Of a stretch of 64,000 bases of DNA, positions 39,170-48,513 are shown one piece after another. Under the pieces are notes generated by a model that made no database searches, was not told the DNA's origin, and saw only the letters and a list, made by a program, of their open reading frames with translations. The position numbers and the translations under genes were made by a program. This DNA is from Marinobacter vulgaris (GTDB taxonomy: Bacteria > Pseudomonadota > Gammaproteobacteria > Pseudomonadales > Oleiphilaceae): positions 248,001-312,000 of the forward strand of contig NZ_QFWX01000005.1 of NCBI RefSeq assembly GCF_003344045.1, read 5' to 3'. Every line of letters begins with the position of its first letter. Positions within the stretch are counted from its first letter, which is position 1.

Positions 39170-39521
39170 TGGCATTGGTTGAGATCACTATTTCATACAG
39201 CGAATACAGCAGTGATATGGAAAGCAGTACCAGGCTTAATCCGAACGCGATGGCGCCGGCAAGCTGAGCGCCCAGAAACAGCACAAACATCGACATCGTA
39301 CACACGAAAAAGCTCAGCACACCATAAGTCTGCATACGTTTTGTCAGTACGATGCGTTTGCGGAGCATGCTGATCTGCCGGGCAATCAGGGCATGATCTT
39401 CCTCGGTATCCATCTGCTTGAGCTGGCGGATAAGCTGGGCGAGCACAAGAAAGCGGTTGGTATAGGCCAGCAGCAATAGCGAAATAGCAGGAAATAACAG
39501 GGCGGGGGTGGTCAGTGTCAA
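39108..39521 (-). CDS. DUF2721 membrane protein
   Basis: A 137-residue protein with a helix at the N-terminus (residues 5-30), a basic cytosolic loop, and two more hydrophobic segments (about 68-118) ending in a charged tail. The sequence around LTTPALLFPAISLLLLAYTNRF and QLIRQLKQMDTE fits DUF2721, a family of unknown function. It overlaps the hydrolase gene tail to tail by 62 nt. Confidence 0.8.
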   Translation of the reverse strand: MTLTTPALLFPAISLLLLAYTNRFLVLAQLIRQLKQMDTEEDHALIARQISMLRKRIVLTKRMQTYGVLSFFVCTMSMFVLFLGAQLAGAIAFGLSLVLLSISLLYSLYEIVISTNAINVELQSFEARKQGEAEKRE

Positions 39522-39569
39522 CGACTGCTCCTTGGTTGCGCGTACGGGTTGATCGGGTTCATTAAGGCG

Positions 39570-39923
39570 CTACCAGCTGCCATCGGCGATCCGCTGGCGA
39601 CTCCGGACGGGCCTGTTGTAGAGATAGACCCAGGCAAGGCCGTGACGGGTCTGTATCTTTCTGCGCTGGTACAGGCTTGCCTTGTCAGCACCCGGGTCAT
39701 AGCCCTCCAGCTCGTCCAGCATCGCCAGTAATGGCCCATTTATGGCGTAAACCTCAACGCTGACTCCAGTGGATGGTTTTGCCAGTGCTCCCGGATAAGG
39801 ACCCAGATCGTAGAGGGTCAGGCTGGTGAGCGTGTCCGGCCCAATATAGCAGGCCTTGTCGAGCAGGTGATGGTTGCTGTAACCGCGCTTCAGCGTACCG
39901 TAAACCGCAACAATATGCTTCAT
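39570..39923 (-). CDS. Gamma-glutamylcyclotransferase family protein
   Basis: A 117-residue AIG2/GGCT-like fold. The N-terminal VAVYGTLKRGYSNH is the family's substrate-binding loop, and the catalytic glutamate is in LLAMLDELEGYD. These proteins cyclise gamma-glutamyl groups or act on related amines; specificity cannot be read from sequence. The gene ends 48 nt downstream of the DUF2721 start on the same strand, so the pair may be one unit. GGGAGCCC lies before the ATG. Confidence 0.85.
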   Translation of the reverse strand: MKHIVAVYGTLKRGYSNHHLLDKACYIGPDTLTSLTLYDLGPYPGALAKPSTGVSVEVYAINGPLLAMLDELEGYDPGADKASLYQRRKIQTRHGLAWVYLYNRPVRSRQRIADGSW

Positions 39924-40110
39924 GGGCTCCCTTCAGGCAGAAAAACGATGACGAGTCTAAATCGTCGGATGGGTATGCATCCAGTGGTCCAGCTCTTGAT
40001 CGGCATCAATCCGGTTTATCCGGGGCAATCAGAAAAATTCATTCGCGGAATACCCCAGCCCTTCCCATACTCAGGTCACTACAAATATAATCACAAGCGG
40101 ATAATCCGAG

Positions 40111-41460
40111 ATGGCAGAGAGACAAGAGCTGGCGGGCTGGCGATGGGGCCCGTTTACCTTTCGCGTACCTTTTTATCACACCAGGTTATGTTGGTCGGAA
40201 TTCCTGCAGGGGCTGTTGGTGTCGGCCGCTACGGGGCTGGCCCTGATTCCGGTGATGACCGCCTACTTCGGCCTGAGCTTCGAAGAAGCCGTGGCCCTGT
40301 CCATGGTCCACGCCTTCCTGATTGCCTCGGCGGTGATCATTTTTGGTGAACCCTATGCCGGCGGCTGGATAACGCCGGCCCTGCCATTGATCCTGGCCTT
40401 TGTCATTGGCGGCTACGAAGATCCGTCAACGCGTTTCCAGGCGATGACGGCGTTGTCCCTGGTGTTTGCCTCGCTGGTGTTTATCCTCGGCATTACCGGG
40501 TTGGGGCGGCGATTCGTGATCTGGCTACCGGATACCCTCAAGGCCGGCATCATCCTCGGCGCCTCCATTGCAGCTCTCAAACGCGTCTTTATTGATGATG
40601 CCGAGCGCTTTCTGCTGGAGCAGCCCATTGCCACCACTCTGGCCTGCGCCATCTGCCTGATCTTTACTTTCTCGGTGCCGATGCAGAAGCTGAAGGCCCG
40701 CAACCGCTTTTTTTTCATGCTGGGTGCCCTCGGTTTGCTGCCGGGCTTCCTGATTGCCGCCATGGTGGGGCCATTCGTTGGAGAGGTCAGCTTCGATATC
40801 CAGTGGGGCTTTATAGTCCCGCCGCTGGCCTAGGCGGTTGCCAAGGCATCGCCGCTGGTCAATGGCTGGCCGAGCCTGGAGATGATCGCCCAGAGCGTTC
40901 CACTGGCTCTGATTGCGTACATTATTCTGTTCGGCGATATCGTCACTGGTAATGAGGTGCTGCGGGACGGTATGAAAACCCGCACCGATGAGCATATCGA
41001 TATCAACCTCAATCGCACCCACTTTTCACTGTCGATCCGTAATGCGCTGATGGGGTTCTTTGCACCGTTCTTCCCCACCCAGGGTGCGGTCTGGACTGGG
41101 GTTCACGTAATTGTGGTGCAGCGCTGGAAGCAGGGACCAAAGGCGATGGGCAGTCTGCACAGCGGGCTTGCGTCCTACTATCTGATGGGGCTGCCCTTTA
41201 TCTATTTCCTGTTGCCCCTGCTGACCGGGCTCAAGCCGCTGCTGGGCATCGCCCTCTCACTCACCCTGGTTCTCACCGGCTTTGCCTGTGCCTACATTGC
41301 CATGTCCATTCCCAGGGATAATGCTTCCCGGGGCACCGTGGTGCTGATAGGTGCGGCCCTGGCGTTCTTTGAGCCCTGGATTGGTCTTCTGATTGGTGTG
41401 GTGGCCACCCTGGTGATGGTGGGCTGGGACCGCAATCCGGACCCGATCCCCCACGACTGA
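40111..41460 (+). pseudogene. Polytopic transporter (SLC23/SulP-like fold) split by an in-frame amber codon
   Basis: One reading frame runs from the ATG at 40111 to TGA at 41458-41460, interrupted only by TAG at 40831-40833. The upstream part (240 codons) and the downstream part are in the same frame and both keep transporter-like helices, for example LPLILAFVIGGYEDPSTRF and ALIAYIILFGDIVTGNEVL. Total length is 449 codons with about 12 membrane segments. I judge it a solute carrier of the SLC23/SulP fold with an unknown substrate. The break is either a recent nonsense mutation, a read-through site or a sequence error. It precedes the demethylase operon. Confidence 0.75.
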
Positions 41461-41472
41461 GAGGCTGGCACC

Positions 41473-41506
41473 GAGGAGGGGAGGGTTTCCCTCCTCTGAC
41501 GTTTTT
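41473..41506 (+). terminator. Probable terminator after the split transporter
   Basis: GAGGAGGG (41473-41480) and CCCTCCTC (41489-41496) form an 8-bp GC-rich stem with an 8-nt loop, followed after 5 nt by a T run (41502-41506). The T run overlaps the first block of the shared 58-bp promoter element. Confidence 0.6.
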
Positions 41507-41560
41507 GGTTGCGCCAGTGTCGTATTGGTTCAACCCGATAACCTTAAACAGGGCCACATT
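41503..41560 (+). promoter_or_regulatory. 58-bp promoter element shared with the dehydrogenase gene (copy A)
   Basis: TTTTGG, 8 nt, GTGTCGTATTGG, 21 nt, AGGGCCACATT: these 29 fixed bases with the same spacing also occur upstream of the dimethylglycine-dehydrogenase-like gene on the other strand (51201-51144). The element ends 36 nt before the demethylase start. TTTTGG and TATTGG lie 20 bp apart, like paired half-sites of AraC-family activators; GbdR-like protein is the natural candidate. CACATT may contribute a -10 element (inference). Confidence 0.75.
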
Positions 41561-41596
41561 AGAGCTATCAACAACCCGGTAAGGGGGGAGATAGCA

Positions 41597-42958
41597 ATGG
41601 CCGTTAAATTCGAACACGCACTCAAGGAATATCCTCAACAACGGGCGGGCGCCGCGCGCCAACCCGGCAGCGTCGATCAGGCTGATCGGCGTGTTCCCGT
41701 TAACCTGCGCCAGTCCGGGCCGACACCGGTAGAGATGCTGATTTCCACGCGGGTCCGCAAGTCGCCATACTGGCACCTGTCCTACGAGGCCGGCTGCTGG
41801 CGGGCAACCGTTTACAACCGTATGTACCACCCCCGGGGTTATATCCGTCCTGAAGACGGGGGTGCCATGGTGGAATACGAGTCCCTGATCAATGATGTAA
41901 CCATGTGGAACGTGGCGGTAGAGCGCCAGATCCAGGTCAAGGGCCCGGATGCGGAACGCTTTGTGAACTACGTGATCACCCGGGACGCCACCAGGATAAA
42001 ACCCATGCGCGGCAAGTACGTCATCCTCTGCAACGAGGAGGGTGGCATCATCAACGACCCGGTGTTGCTGAGGGTCGCCGAAGACGAATTCTGGTTTTCG
42101 CTTTCCGACAGTGATCTGGAACTGTGGATGCGGGGCGTGAACATCGGCATGGGCTTCAACGTCAGTATTGCCGAGATTGATGTGGCCCCCGTCCAGATCC
42201 AGGGCCCGAAATCGGAAGCGCTCATGGTCGATCTTTTCGGTGAAAAAGTGAGGGATATTCCCTACTACGGACTGATGGAAGGCCAGGTTGCCGGCCATGA
42301 CGTGATCGTCTCCCAGACCGGTTTCACCGGCGAGAAGGGCTACGAGATCTACCTGAAAGAAGCCACCAAGTACGCCGAGGATCTCTGGTACACGGTGCTT
42401 GCCGCCGGCGAACCGCACAACCTGAGGGTGATTGCCCCCGCGCACCACCGTCGCATTGCTGCGGGCATTCTTTCCTGGGGCCAGGACGTAGACCAGGAAA
42501 CCCTGCCGTTCCAGTGCGCCCTGGCCTACCAGGTTCCGCGCAACAAGGAGGCGGATTACATCGGCAAGCAGAAGCTGGAGCAGGTTCGCGAGCAGATTGA
42601 TGCCGGGCGCCCGCCCTTCAGCCACATCATGGTGGGTATCCGCTTCGGCGGCAGTCCGGTGACTGACTACGCCAATGATTTCTGGTTGATCAGTGGGCCT
42701 GGTGGTGGTGAGCCCGAGGGCTACGTCACATCGCCCTGGTACTCGCCGGAACTGGAGACCAACATTGCTCTGGCCTATGTGCCGTTTGACCTGCGCACTG
42801 TCGGCACCCGTCTGACTGTGCACCTGCCGGTGGAGTACGCGGCTGCAGACGGCTCAACCGATGTTGAGGCGGAAGTGGTGGAAGTTCCCTTCCGGCCATC
42901 GGTGAATCCCAACGCCCGCGAACGGGCGCGGGCGAAAGGTATCGACTTTGCCGACTAG
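41597..42958 (+). CDS. DmdA/GcvT-like tetrahydrofolate-dependent methyltransferase (aminomethyltransferase family)
   Basis: A 453-residue protein, start set by GGGGGGAG before the ATG at 41597. It has the folate-binding GcvT fold: RATVYNRMYHPRGY, then WNVAVERQIQVKGPDA, GKYVILCNEEGGIINDPVL and TGFTGEKGYEIYL, a pattern I associate with DMSP demethylase DmdA and relatives rather than true GcvT. Such enzymes move a methyl or methylene group from substrate to tetrahydrofolate. Neighbours (MetF-like, FtfL, GbdR-like, dimethylglycine-dehydrogenase-like) suggest a methylated amine such as glycine betaine as substrate. DMSP is possible, but no dmdBCD genes are present. Confidence 0.8.
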   Translation: MAVKFEHALKEYPQQRAGAARQPGSVDQADRRVPVNLRQSGPTPVEMLISTRVRKSPYWHLSYEAGCWRATVYNRMYHPRGYIRPEDGGAMVEYESLINDVTMWNVAVERQIQVKGPDAERFVNYVITRDATRIKPMRGKYVILCNEEGGIINDPVLLRVAEDEFWFSLSDSDLELWMRGVNIGMGFNVSIAEIDVAPVQIQGPKSEALMVDLFGEKVRDIPYYGLMEGQVAGHDVIVSQTGFTGEKGYEIYLKEATKYAEDLWYTVLAAGEPHNLRVIAPAHHRRIAAGILSWGQDVDQETLPFQCALAYQVPRNKEADYIGKQKLEQVREQIDAGRPPFSHIMVGIRFGGSPVTDYANDFWLISGPGGGEPEGYVTSPWYSPELETNIALAYVPFDLRTVGTRLTVHLPVEYAAADGSTDVEAEVVEVPFRPSVNPNARERARAKGIDFAD

Positions 42959-42965
42959 CAGAACA

Positions 42966-43001
42966 GGCAGGGCAGGCGCTGACAGCCGCTTGATCCCTGC
43001 C
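42966..43001 (+). promoter_or_regulatory. Intercistronic hairpin between demethylase and metF-like gene
   Basis: GGCAGGG (42966-42972) can pair with CCCTGCC (42995-43001), enclosing a smaller GGC/GCC pair. There is no T run, so it is more likely an mRNA stability or processing element than a terminator. Confidence 0.3.
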
Positions 43002-43035
43002 CCAAGCACTCGGGGAGTGATGGGATGCGTGGCTT

Positions 43036-43965
43036 ATGAAACCGATGAGCGAACAACAGGCGGCCAATTGCCGGGATACGGAGGCGCAGGAGCGGTTTCG
43101 TGCCCTGGTGCGCTCGGCATCCATTGAGGCGACACCGCGGCAGATCATGACGACAGAGGACCTGTCGGAGCTGCTACCCGTGGGTACCTGTGTCTATGTG
43201 CCGTTCCTGCCCAAGGGCCAGTTCAGGGAAACACTGGATGCCTGCCGCCGTCTCCTGGATCTGGGTATGCAGCCGATCCCCCATGTGCCCGCCCGGATGG
43301 CGGAAAGCCGCGGGCAACTGCGGGACTGGCTGGCACAACTGGATGAAAGCCGCGTCGACCGGTTGTTGCTGATCGCCGGCGACAGCGATTCGGTTGCCGG
43401 TCCTTTTCCGGACACCCTGGCGGTAATGGAATCCGGCCTGCTGGCCCAGTTCCGGTTTCACGGTATCGGTGTTGCGGCGCATCCTGACGGGCACCCCATG
43501 GCAGACCGGGCCACCCTGAGCCAGGCCCTCAGTATCAAACGTGAATATGCCCGAACTACGTCCACGCGGTTGTGGGTGGTGACCCAGTTCACTTTCGACG
43601 CCGATGTGGTGATCGACTGGCTGCAGAGTCTGGGCAATATCCTGGAAGAGGTGCCTGTCGATATTGGCATGGCCGGCCCTACACGGGTGAGAACGCTCAT
43701 GGCCTACGCCGCCCAGTGTGGGGTAGGGGCATCTGCCCGCGCGATTTTGCGGCGGCCGGGCAGCACCCGACTGCTGCGTGCCTGGACACCGGACGCCATG
43801 GTGCATGCACTGGTCCGGTATTGCCTGGATAACCCGGAAACCCTGCTGCGGGGCATCCATCTATTCCCGTTCGGCGGGTTGCGCCAGTCGGCGCAATGGA
43901 TTCAAGAGCATAGTGGGTCCGCAGAGGACCAGAGGGGACAGTTCCATGAGCCTTCAGTACAGTAA
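43036..43965 (+). CDS. MetF-like methylenetetrahydrofolate reductase family protein
   Basis: A 309-residue TIM-barrel protein of the MTHFR family. Diagnostic segments include [27 protein letters not shown] and [14 protein letters not shown]. In this context it would run in the oxidative direction, turning 5-methyl-THF from the demethylase into 5,10-methylene-THF. The sequence differs enough from biosynthetic MetF that another folate substrate cannot be excluded. It starts 77 nt after the demethylase and overlaps formate-THF ligase by 20 nt, so the three form one operon. Confidence 0.8.
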   Translation: MKPMSEQQAANCRDTEAQERFRALVRSASIEATPRQIMTTEDLSELLPVGTCVYVPFLPKGQFRETLDACRRLLDLGMQPIPHVPARMAESRGQLRDWLAQLDESRVDRLLLIAGDSDSVAGPFPDTLAVMESGLLAQFRFHGIGVAAHPDGHPMADRATLSQALSIKREYARTTSTRLWVVTQFTFDADVVIDWLQSLGNILEEVPVDIGMAGPTRVRTLMAYAAQCGVGASARAILRRPGSTRLLRAWTPDAMVHALVRYCLDNPETLLRGIHLFPFGGLRQSAQWIQEHSGSAEDQRGQFHEPSVQ

Positions 43966-45682
43966 GCTGACATCCGCAACGCCCACACCCGCGGAGTTTC
44001 TGCCGCCGGGTACTCCGGATATCGAGATAGCCCGCTCGGTTCAGCCCCAGTCCATGCTGCTGTTGGCCCAGCAGCGTTTTGGCTTGCCTGCGGAGAGCCT
44101 GGTGCCTTTTGGTCACTATAAAGCCAAGCTGGACATGGCCTATGTGGATACCTCCGAGACCGCCCCCAGGGGCAGGCTGGTGCTGGTAACCGCCATTACA
44201 CCAACTCCGGCGGGGGAGGGAAAGACCACCACCAGCGTAGGGCTGAATGATGGCTTTAATCGTCTGGGGGTGCGCTCTTCCGTGTGCCTGCGGGAGCCGT
44301 CTCTGGGTCCCTGTTTCGGCATGAAGGGTGGTGCTGCCGGCGGCGGCCGTGCCCAGGTGATCCCGATGGAGGATATCAACCTGCATTTCAACGGCGACTT
44401 CCACGCCATTACCTCTGCCCACAACCTGTTGGCATCGCTGATTGACAATCACATTCACTGGGGTAATGAAGCCGGCCTGGACCCGCGCCACATAAGCTGG
44501 CGGAGAGTTCTGGATATTACCGACCGTTCCCTGCGCAACATGGTCTGCGGTCTGGGTGGTGCGGCCCATGGCGTGCCCCGGGAAACCGGTTTTGATATCA
44601 CCGTGTCTTCCGAAATTATGGCGATCCTGTGCCTGGCAGACGGACGGGCAGACCTGAAGCAGCGGCTGGGTAACATCATCGTCGGCCGACGTTCCGACAT
44701 GACGCCGGTCACCGTTCGCGACCTGGGCGTCGAAGGTTCGCTGACCGTGTTGCTGAAGGAAGCGCTGCAGCCGAACCTGGTGCAGAGCCTGGAGCATAAC
44801 CCGGTGTTTATCCACGGCGGGCCCTTTGCCAACATTGCTCACGGCTGCAACTCCGTTACAGCGACCCGCGCTGCCCTGGCCCTGAACGATGTGGTGGTGA
44901 CCGAAGCTGGCTTTGGTGCCGACCTGGGGGCGGAAAAGTTCATTGATATCAAGTGCCGTCACACCGGCCTGCGCCCGGACGCTGCAGTAATCGTCTGTAC
45001 CATTCGGGCTCTCAAGATGCAGGGTGGTGTTCCCCGCAGCCAACTGGGCATTCCCGACCTGGTGGCGTTGCGAAAAGGCGCCGCCAATCTGGAACGGCAT
45101 ATTTGCAACCTCAAGCAGTTCGGGATAACTCCTGTGGTATGCATCAACCGGTTTCCCGACGACACCGGGGAGGAAATGGCACTGGTTCAGACCATCAGCG
45201 AAGACCTTGGGGTACGGGCAGTACCGGCGGACCATTGGGCAACCGGGGGGGAAGGCGCTATGGAACTGGCTCAGGCGGTGCTCGACCAGATGGACGAAGG
45301 CACGCCCGAGATCCGATTCCTCTATGAGGACAGCCTGCCGCTGGAAGACAAGATCCATACCATTGCCACTCGCATCTACCATGCGGGAAGTGTGGAATTT
45401 ACCACCGTGGCCAGGCGGCAACTGAAGGAATACGAAAGCCTTGGCTTTGGCCATCTGCCGGTGTGTATCGCCAAGACCCAGTACAGCTTTTCCGCGGATT
45501 CGTCACTCAAGGGTGCGCCGGTCGGGCACATGTTGCCAGTCAGGGAAGTGCGGCTTGCTGCGGGAGCCGGATTCGTGGTGGCGGTCTGCGGCGATATAAT
45601 GACCATGCCGGGCCTGCCACGTCGCCCGGCAGCCATGGACATTGCCCTGGATGATAATGGCTTGGTGGTGGGGCTAACCTGA
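43946..45682 (+). CDS. fhs: Formate--tetrahydrofolate ligase
   Basis: A 578-residue ligase, start at the ATG 43946 ([20 protein letters not shown]) after GAGGGGACAGTTCC. The P-loop [12 protein letters not shown] is at residues 85-96, with [19 protein letters not shown] and WATGGEGA characteristic of the family. It interconverts formate, ATP and THF with 10-formyl-THF; within a demethylation operon it may run towards formate with ATP gain. FolD, needed between MetF and this enzyme, is not in the window. The stop overlaps the converging regulator stop by 9 nt. Confidence 0.95.
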   Translation: MSLQYSKLTSATPTPAEFLPPGTPDIEIARSVQPQSMLLLAQQRFGLPAESLVPFGHYKAKLDMAYVDTSETAPRGRLVLVTAITPTPAGEGKTTTSVGLNDGFNRLGVRSSVCLREPSLGPCFGMKGGAAGGGRAQVIPMEDINLHFNGDFHAITSAHNLLASLIDNHIHWGNEAGLDPRHISWRRVLDITDRSLRNMVCGLGGAAHGVPRETGFDITVSSEIMAILCLADGRADLKQRLGNIIVGRRSDMTPVTVRDLGVEGSLTVLLKEALQPNLVQSLEHNPVFIHGGPFANIAHGCNSVTATRAALALNDVVVTEAGFGADLGAEKFIDIKCRHTGLRPDAAVIVCTIRALKMQGGVPRSQLGIPDLVALRKGAANLERHICNLKQFGITPVVCINRFPDDTGEEMALVQTISEDLGVRAVPADHWATGGEGAMELAQAVLDQMDEGTPEIRFLYEDSLPLEDKIHTIATRIYHAGSVEFTTVARRQLKEYESLGFGHLPVCIAKTQYSFSADSSLKGAPVGHMLPVREVRLAAGAGFVVAVCGDIMTMPGLPRRPAAMDIALDDNGLVVGLT

Positions 45683-46783
45683 ATCGGTGCACTCGAATGT
45701 GCCGTAGGTGGGCTCGGTACGGGCACGTTTCAGGGCCTGTGATGACGAGGACGGCAAGCTGGCCATGGTATCGATCACGGTTTCGCTGTTGCCCTGTGTC
45801 AAGCCGTCCAGCCGATCATATTTCGGCGCCCGCCCCATGATTTTGCGATAGCAGCGGCTGAAATGGGTAGCGGAGACAAAGCCGCACATGGAAGCAATCT
45901 CAACGATAGAGCAGGAGGTTTGCTTCAGGAGCCGGCGGGCCCGGTTGAGCCGCACCCGCAGGTAATAGCGTGAGGGGGTGCAGCCCATGTGTTTGAGGAA
46001 TAGCCGCTCCAGCTGCCGGCGTGATATCCCCGCCAGTGTCGCCAGTTCCTGCAGTTCGATGGGCTCTTCGATATTGGCTTCCATCAACTGGGCGGCTTCG
46101 GCCAGCTTGGGCTGCGCCCGGGCCAGTCTCGGATGCATGGGCATGGGCTGCTGTTCACTCTCTTCCCGCACCCGGTCACAGACAAACATGTGGGCTATCG
46201 CATTGCTCAGCTCCTGACCATGACGTCGTGCCAGGAAGCTGAGCATCATGTGCATGGGTACGGTACCACCGGTGCAGGTCATGCGTTCCCGTTCGACGGT
46301 GAACAGGCGGTTGTTGGTCTGGACTCTTGGAAAACCCTCCTGCATCGCTTCCAGGCACTCCCAGTGGGCGCTGCAGGCATGGCCGTCGAGCAGGCCCGCG
46401 CTGGCCAGCACATAAGGCCCGGTGCAGACTGCGCCCAGCAGAACATGCCGCCTGGCCATCTGTTTCAGCCAGCTGACTTCCTTGCGGGAAAAACTTCGGG
46501 TGACGTCAATGCCGGCAACCACCATCACCAGGTCAAAGCTGTGTGCTTCGTCAATGGAGGCATCCGGTACCATGGTGATGCCGTCGCTGGCACGGGCGAA
46601 GTCGCCCGTCGCGGTCAGCAGTTTCCAGGAATAGAGTTCAGTGCCTGCCAACTGGTTGGCAACACGCAAGGGTTCAACGGCGGTGGCAAGCGCGATGAGA
46701 GTGAAGTTCTCGATCAGCAGAAAACCGACCCGGTAGGGCTCTTGAGCCGGCCTGTTTGTGAGCGGGCCTGTTGCTGTGGTCAC
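45674..46783 (-). CDS. gbdR: GbdR-like GlxA family regulator (DJ-1/PfpI plus AraC HTH)
   Basis: A 369-residue regulator, GTG start at 46783 with AAGGGGGTTAATC upstream; the frame extends further upstream but without homology. Residues 15-190 form the DJ-1/PfpI sensor domain ([38 protein letters not shown]). The C-terminal AraC HTH is seen in [16 protein letters not shown] and [20 protein letters not shown]. It closely resembles Pseudomonas GbdR, which activates glycine betaine and dimethylglycine catabolism in response to those compounds. Orthology is inferred from remembered sequence and from the gene context. Confidence 0.88.
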   Translation of the reverse strand: MTTATGPLTNRPAQEPYRVGFLLIENFTLIALATAVEPLRVANQLAGTELYSWKLLTATGDFARASDGITMVPDASIDEAHSFDLVMVVAGIDVTRSFSRKEVSWLKQMARRHVLLGAVCTGPYVLASAGLLDGHACSAHWECLEAMQEGFPRVQTNNRLFTVERERMTCTGGTVPMHMMLSFLARRHGQELSNAIAHMFVCDRVREESEQQPMPMHPRLARAQPKLAEAAQLMEANIEEPIELQELATLAGISRRQLERLFLKHMGCTPSRYYLRVRLNRARRLLKQTSCSIVEIASMCGFVSATHFSRCYRKIMGRAPKYDRLDGLTQGNSETVIDTMASLPSSSSQALKRARTEPTYGTFECTDSG

Positions 46784-46820
46784 GATTAACCCCCTTGCCC
46801 CGTCCGGGACCGGCGCGGCA

Positions 46821-46847
46821 GTCAATACCCGGAGTTTTGTTATTGAC
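46821..46847. repeat. Inverted repeat GTCAATA-N13-TATTGAC
   Basis: A perfect 7-bp inverted repeat with a 13-nt spacer, 38 nt upstream of the gbdR start codon. Its position suits an operator for autoregulation, but the binder is unknown. Confidence 0.55.
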
Positions 46848-46877
46848 CCCCACTGCCTGAACACTAGTTGTTGCACC

Positions 46878-46903
46878 TTGATAGTGCAATTTGATAGTGC
46901 AAT
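46878..46903. repeat. Tandem 13-bp direct repeat TTGATAGTGCAAT x2
   Basis: Two exact, abutting copies, the arrangement expected for head-to-tail half-sites of an AraC-family protein. It lies 95 nt upstream of gbdR and about 200 nt upstream of sdaA. Confidence 0.65.
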
Positions 46904-47104
46904 AAGTGAACAGTTCCATTGTGGCTTCATTCTGGGGCGGTGGCCAGACCTGCAATGGTCCACATGCGACACCCCATGCTTCAGCATGGTCCCGGCGCGA
47001 CTTCCCGTCTGTCGTAAATCAGCACTCCTGTGTCGTCGGCGAGCATGCGGCCGGACCGTGGCGGCGTTATTTTCTAAACAGATCCCCCGGCAGGAGTCGG
47101 AAAA

Positions 47105-48487
47105 TTGTCGATCAGTCTGTTCGAGCTGTTCAAGGTAGGCGTTGGTCCTTCCAGTTCTCACACCGTGGGGCCCATGCTGGCCGCGCAACGGTTTGCAGGG
47201 GCTCTGGAGGCAGAGGGTCTGCTGACATCGGTGAAGCGGCTCAAGGTGTCGCTTTATGGTTCTCTCGGTGCCACCGGCAAGGGCCATGGTACCGGCCCCG
47301 CGGTCATGATGGGGCTGGAGGGGGAAAAGCCTGACCTGATCGATTCCGAGGAAATGCCGGCCCGCCTTGAACAGATTCGGGAGGCCGGGGCCCTGTCGAT
47401 TGCAGGGCAGCACTGGGTTCGCTTCCGCGAATATACCGATCTGGTTTACCACCGTCGCAAATCACTGCCTGGACACCCCAACGGCATGACCTGCCAGGCG
47501 TTTGACGATGACGGGCAGTGCCTGTCTGAAAGGACCTATTACTCGGTGGGCGGCGGATTTGTGGTGGATGCAACCATCGCAGGCACCCCGGAAATTCGCG
47601 AGGACAACACCCCGCAGCCCTATCTTTTCTGCAGCGGCAAGGCGCTGCTGGCCCTCTGCCGGGAACATGGCCTGACCATCGCCGACATCATGTATGCCAA
47701 TGAGCAGGCCTGGCGCACACCGGATGAAATCCGTAGCGGCATTCTGGAGCTCTGGCGGGTAATGCGGGCCTGTGTACAGAGTGGTATCCGGCATGAGGGA
47801 GAGCTGCCCGGCGGTCTCAGGGTGCGGCGCCGTGCCGCGTCACTGTACCGGTCGCTGATGGACAAGCAGCGGGTGGATCTGATTTCCCCATCCCTGAGCG
47901 CCCTGGACTGGGTCAATCTTTACGCCCTGGCCGTCAATGAGGAAAACGCCGCCGGGGGGCGGATTGTAACGGCGCCCACCAATGGAGCTGCGGGGATTAT
48001 TCCGGCGGTGCTCCACTACTACTGGGAGTTCTGCCCGCAGGCGGACGAAAACGGCATTGTGCGTTTCATGTTAACCGCCGCGGCGATAGGCCGGCTGTTC
48101 AAGGAAAATGCATCCATTTCGGGAGCCGAAGTAGGGTGCCAGGGCGAGGTTGGTTCCGCCTGTGCCATGGCGGCGGCCGGGCTTGCGGCGGCGACCGGCG
48201 GTACCCCGGAGCAGGTGGAAAACGCCGCTGAAATTGGCATGGAACATCATCTGGGCATGACCTGTGACCCCATTGGCGGGCTGGTGCAGATTCCCTGCAT
48301 CGAGCGCAACGCCATGGCTTCGGTGAAGGCCATCGACGCTGCCATCATGGCCCTGCGGGGTGACGGCCAGCATTATGTTTCCTTGGACAAGGCGCTGCAC
48401 ACCATGCGGGAAACCGGCCGCGACATGCTGGACAAGTACAAGGAAACCGCAAGGGGAGGGCTGGCGGTCAACATCATTGAATGCTGA
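47105..48487 (+). CDS. sdaA: L-serine ammonia-lyase, single-chain [4Fe-4S] type
   Basis: A 460-residue enzyme converting L-serine to pyruvate and ammonia. The N-terminal beta domain begins [20 protein letters not shown], and the C-terminal alpha domain supplies cysteines to the [4Fe-4S] cluster: Cys345 ([10 protein letters not shown]), Cys387 (TCDPIGG) and Cys398 (IPCIERN). The start is a TTG with CAGGAGTCGG upstream. Next to betaine demethylation genes it would consume serine made from glycine and methylene-THF. Confidence 0.93.
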   Translation: MSISLFELFKVGVGPSSSHTVGPMLAAQRFAGALEAEGLLTSVKRLKVSLYGSLGATGKGHGTGPAVMMGLEGEKPDLIDSEEMPARLEQIREAGALSIAGQHWVRFREYTDLVYHRRKSLPGHPNGMTCQAFDDDGQCLSERTYYSVGGGFVVDATIAGTPEIREDNTPQPYLFCSGKALLALCREHGLTIADIMYANEQAWRTPDEIRSGILELWRVMRACVQSGIRHEGELPGGLRVRRRAASLYRSLMDKQRVDLISPSLSALDWVNLYALAVNEENAAGGRIVTAPTNGAAGIIPAVLHYYWEFCPQADENGIVRFMLTAAAIGRLFKENASISGAEVGCQGEVGSACAMAAAGLAAATGGTPEQVENAAEIGMEHHLGMTCDPIGGLVQIPCIERNAMASVKAIDAAIMALRGDGQHYVSLDKALHTMRETGRDMLDKYKETARGGLAVNIIEC

Positions 48488-48513
48488 TCACCAGCCCCGT
48501 TCGGGGAACCCGC

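Larger units (their letters stand above)
46784..47104. promoter_or_regulatory. gbdR-sdaA divergent control region
   Basis: A 321-nt region without a gene but with several symmetric elements: GTCAATA-N13-TATTGAC (46821-46847); a tandem direct repeat TTGATAGTGCAAT (46878-46890, 46891-46903) whose first copy also forms TTGCAC-N7-GTGCAA (46871-46889); and CCATGC-TTCA-GCATGG (46974-46989). It should hold promoters for both gbdR and sdaA and binding sites for one or more regulators. Confidence 0.65.

Noticed and set aside
40831..40833. Amber codon read as pyrrolysine in the transporter gene
   Set aside because: Pyrrolysine is known mainly in methylamine methyltransferases and needs pylT/pylS, none of which is visible. 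A point mutation or read-through is simpler.
46918..46972. Possible third, degenerate copy of the 58-bp element on the minus strand near gbdR
   Set aside because: CACATGCGACAC and ATTGTGGCTTC partly match the blocks, but the spacer is 32 rather than 21 nt and the TTTTGG block is missing.
46784..47452. Long N-terminal extension of the GbdR-like protein
   Set aside because: The extension covers the control region and the start of sdaA, has no homology and lacks a ribosome binding site, whereas GTG at 46783 has one.
48495..48506. CCCCGTTCGGGG as a terminator between sdaA and the dehydrogenase gene
   Set aside because: The stem is only 4-5 bp with a 2-4 nt loop and no T run follows.
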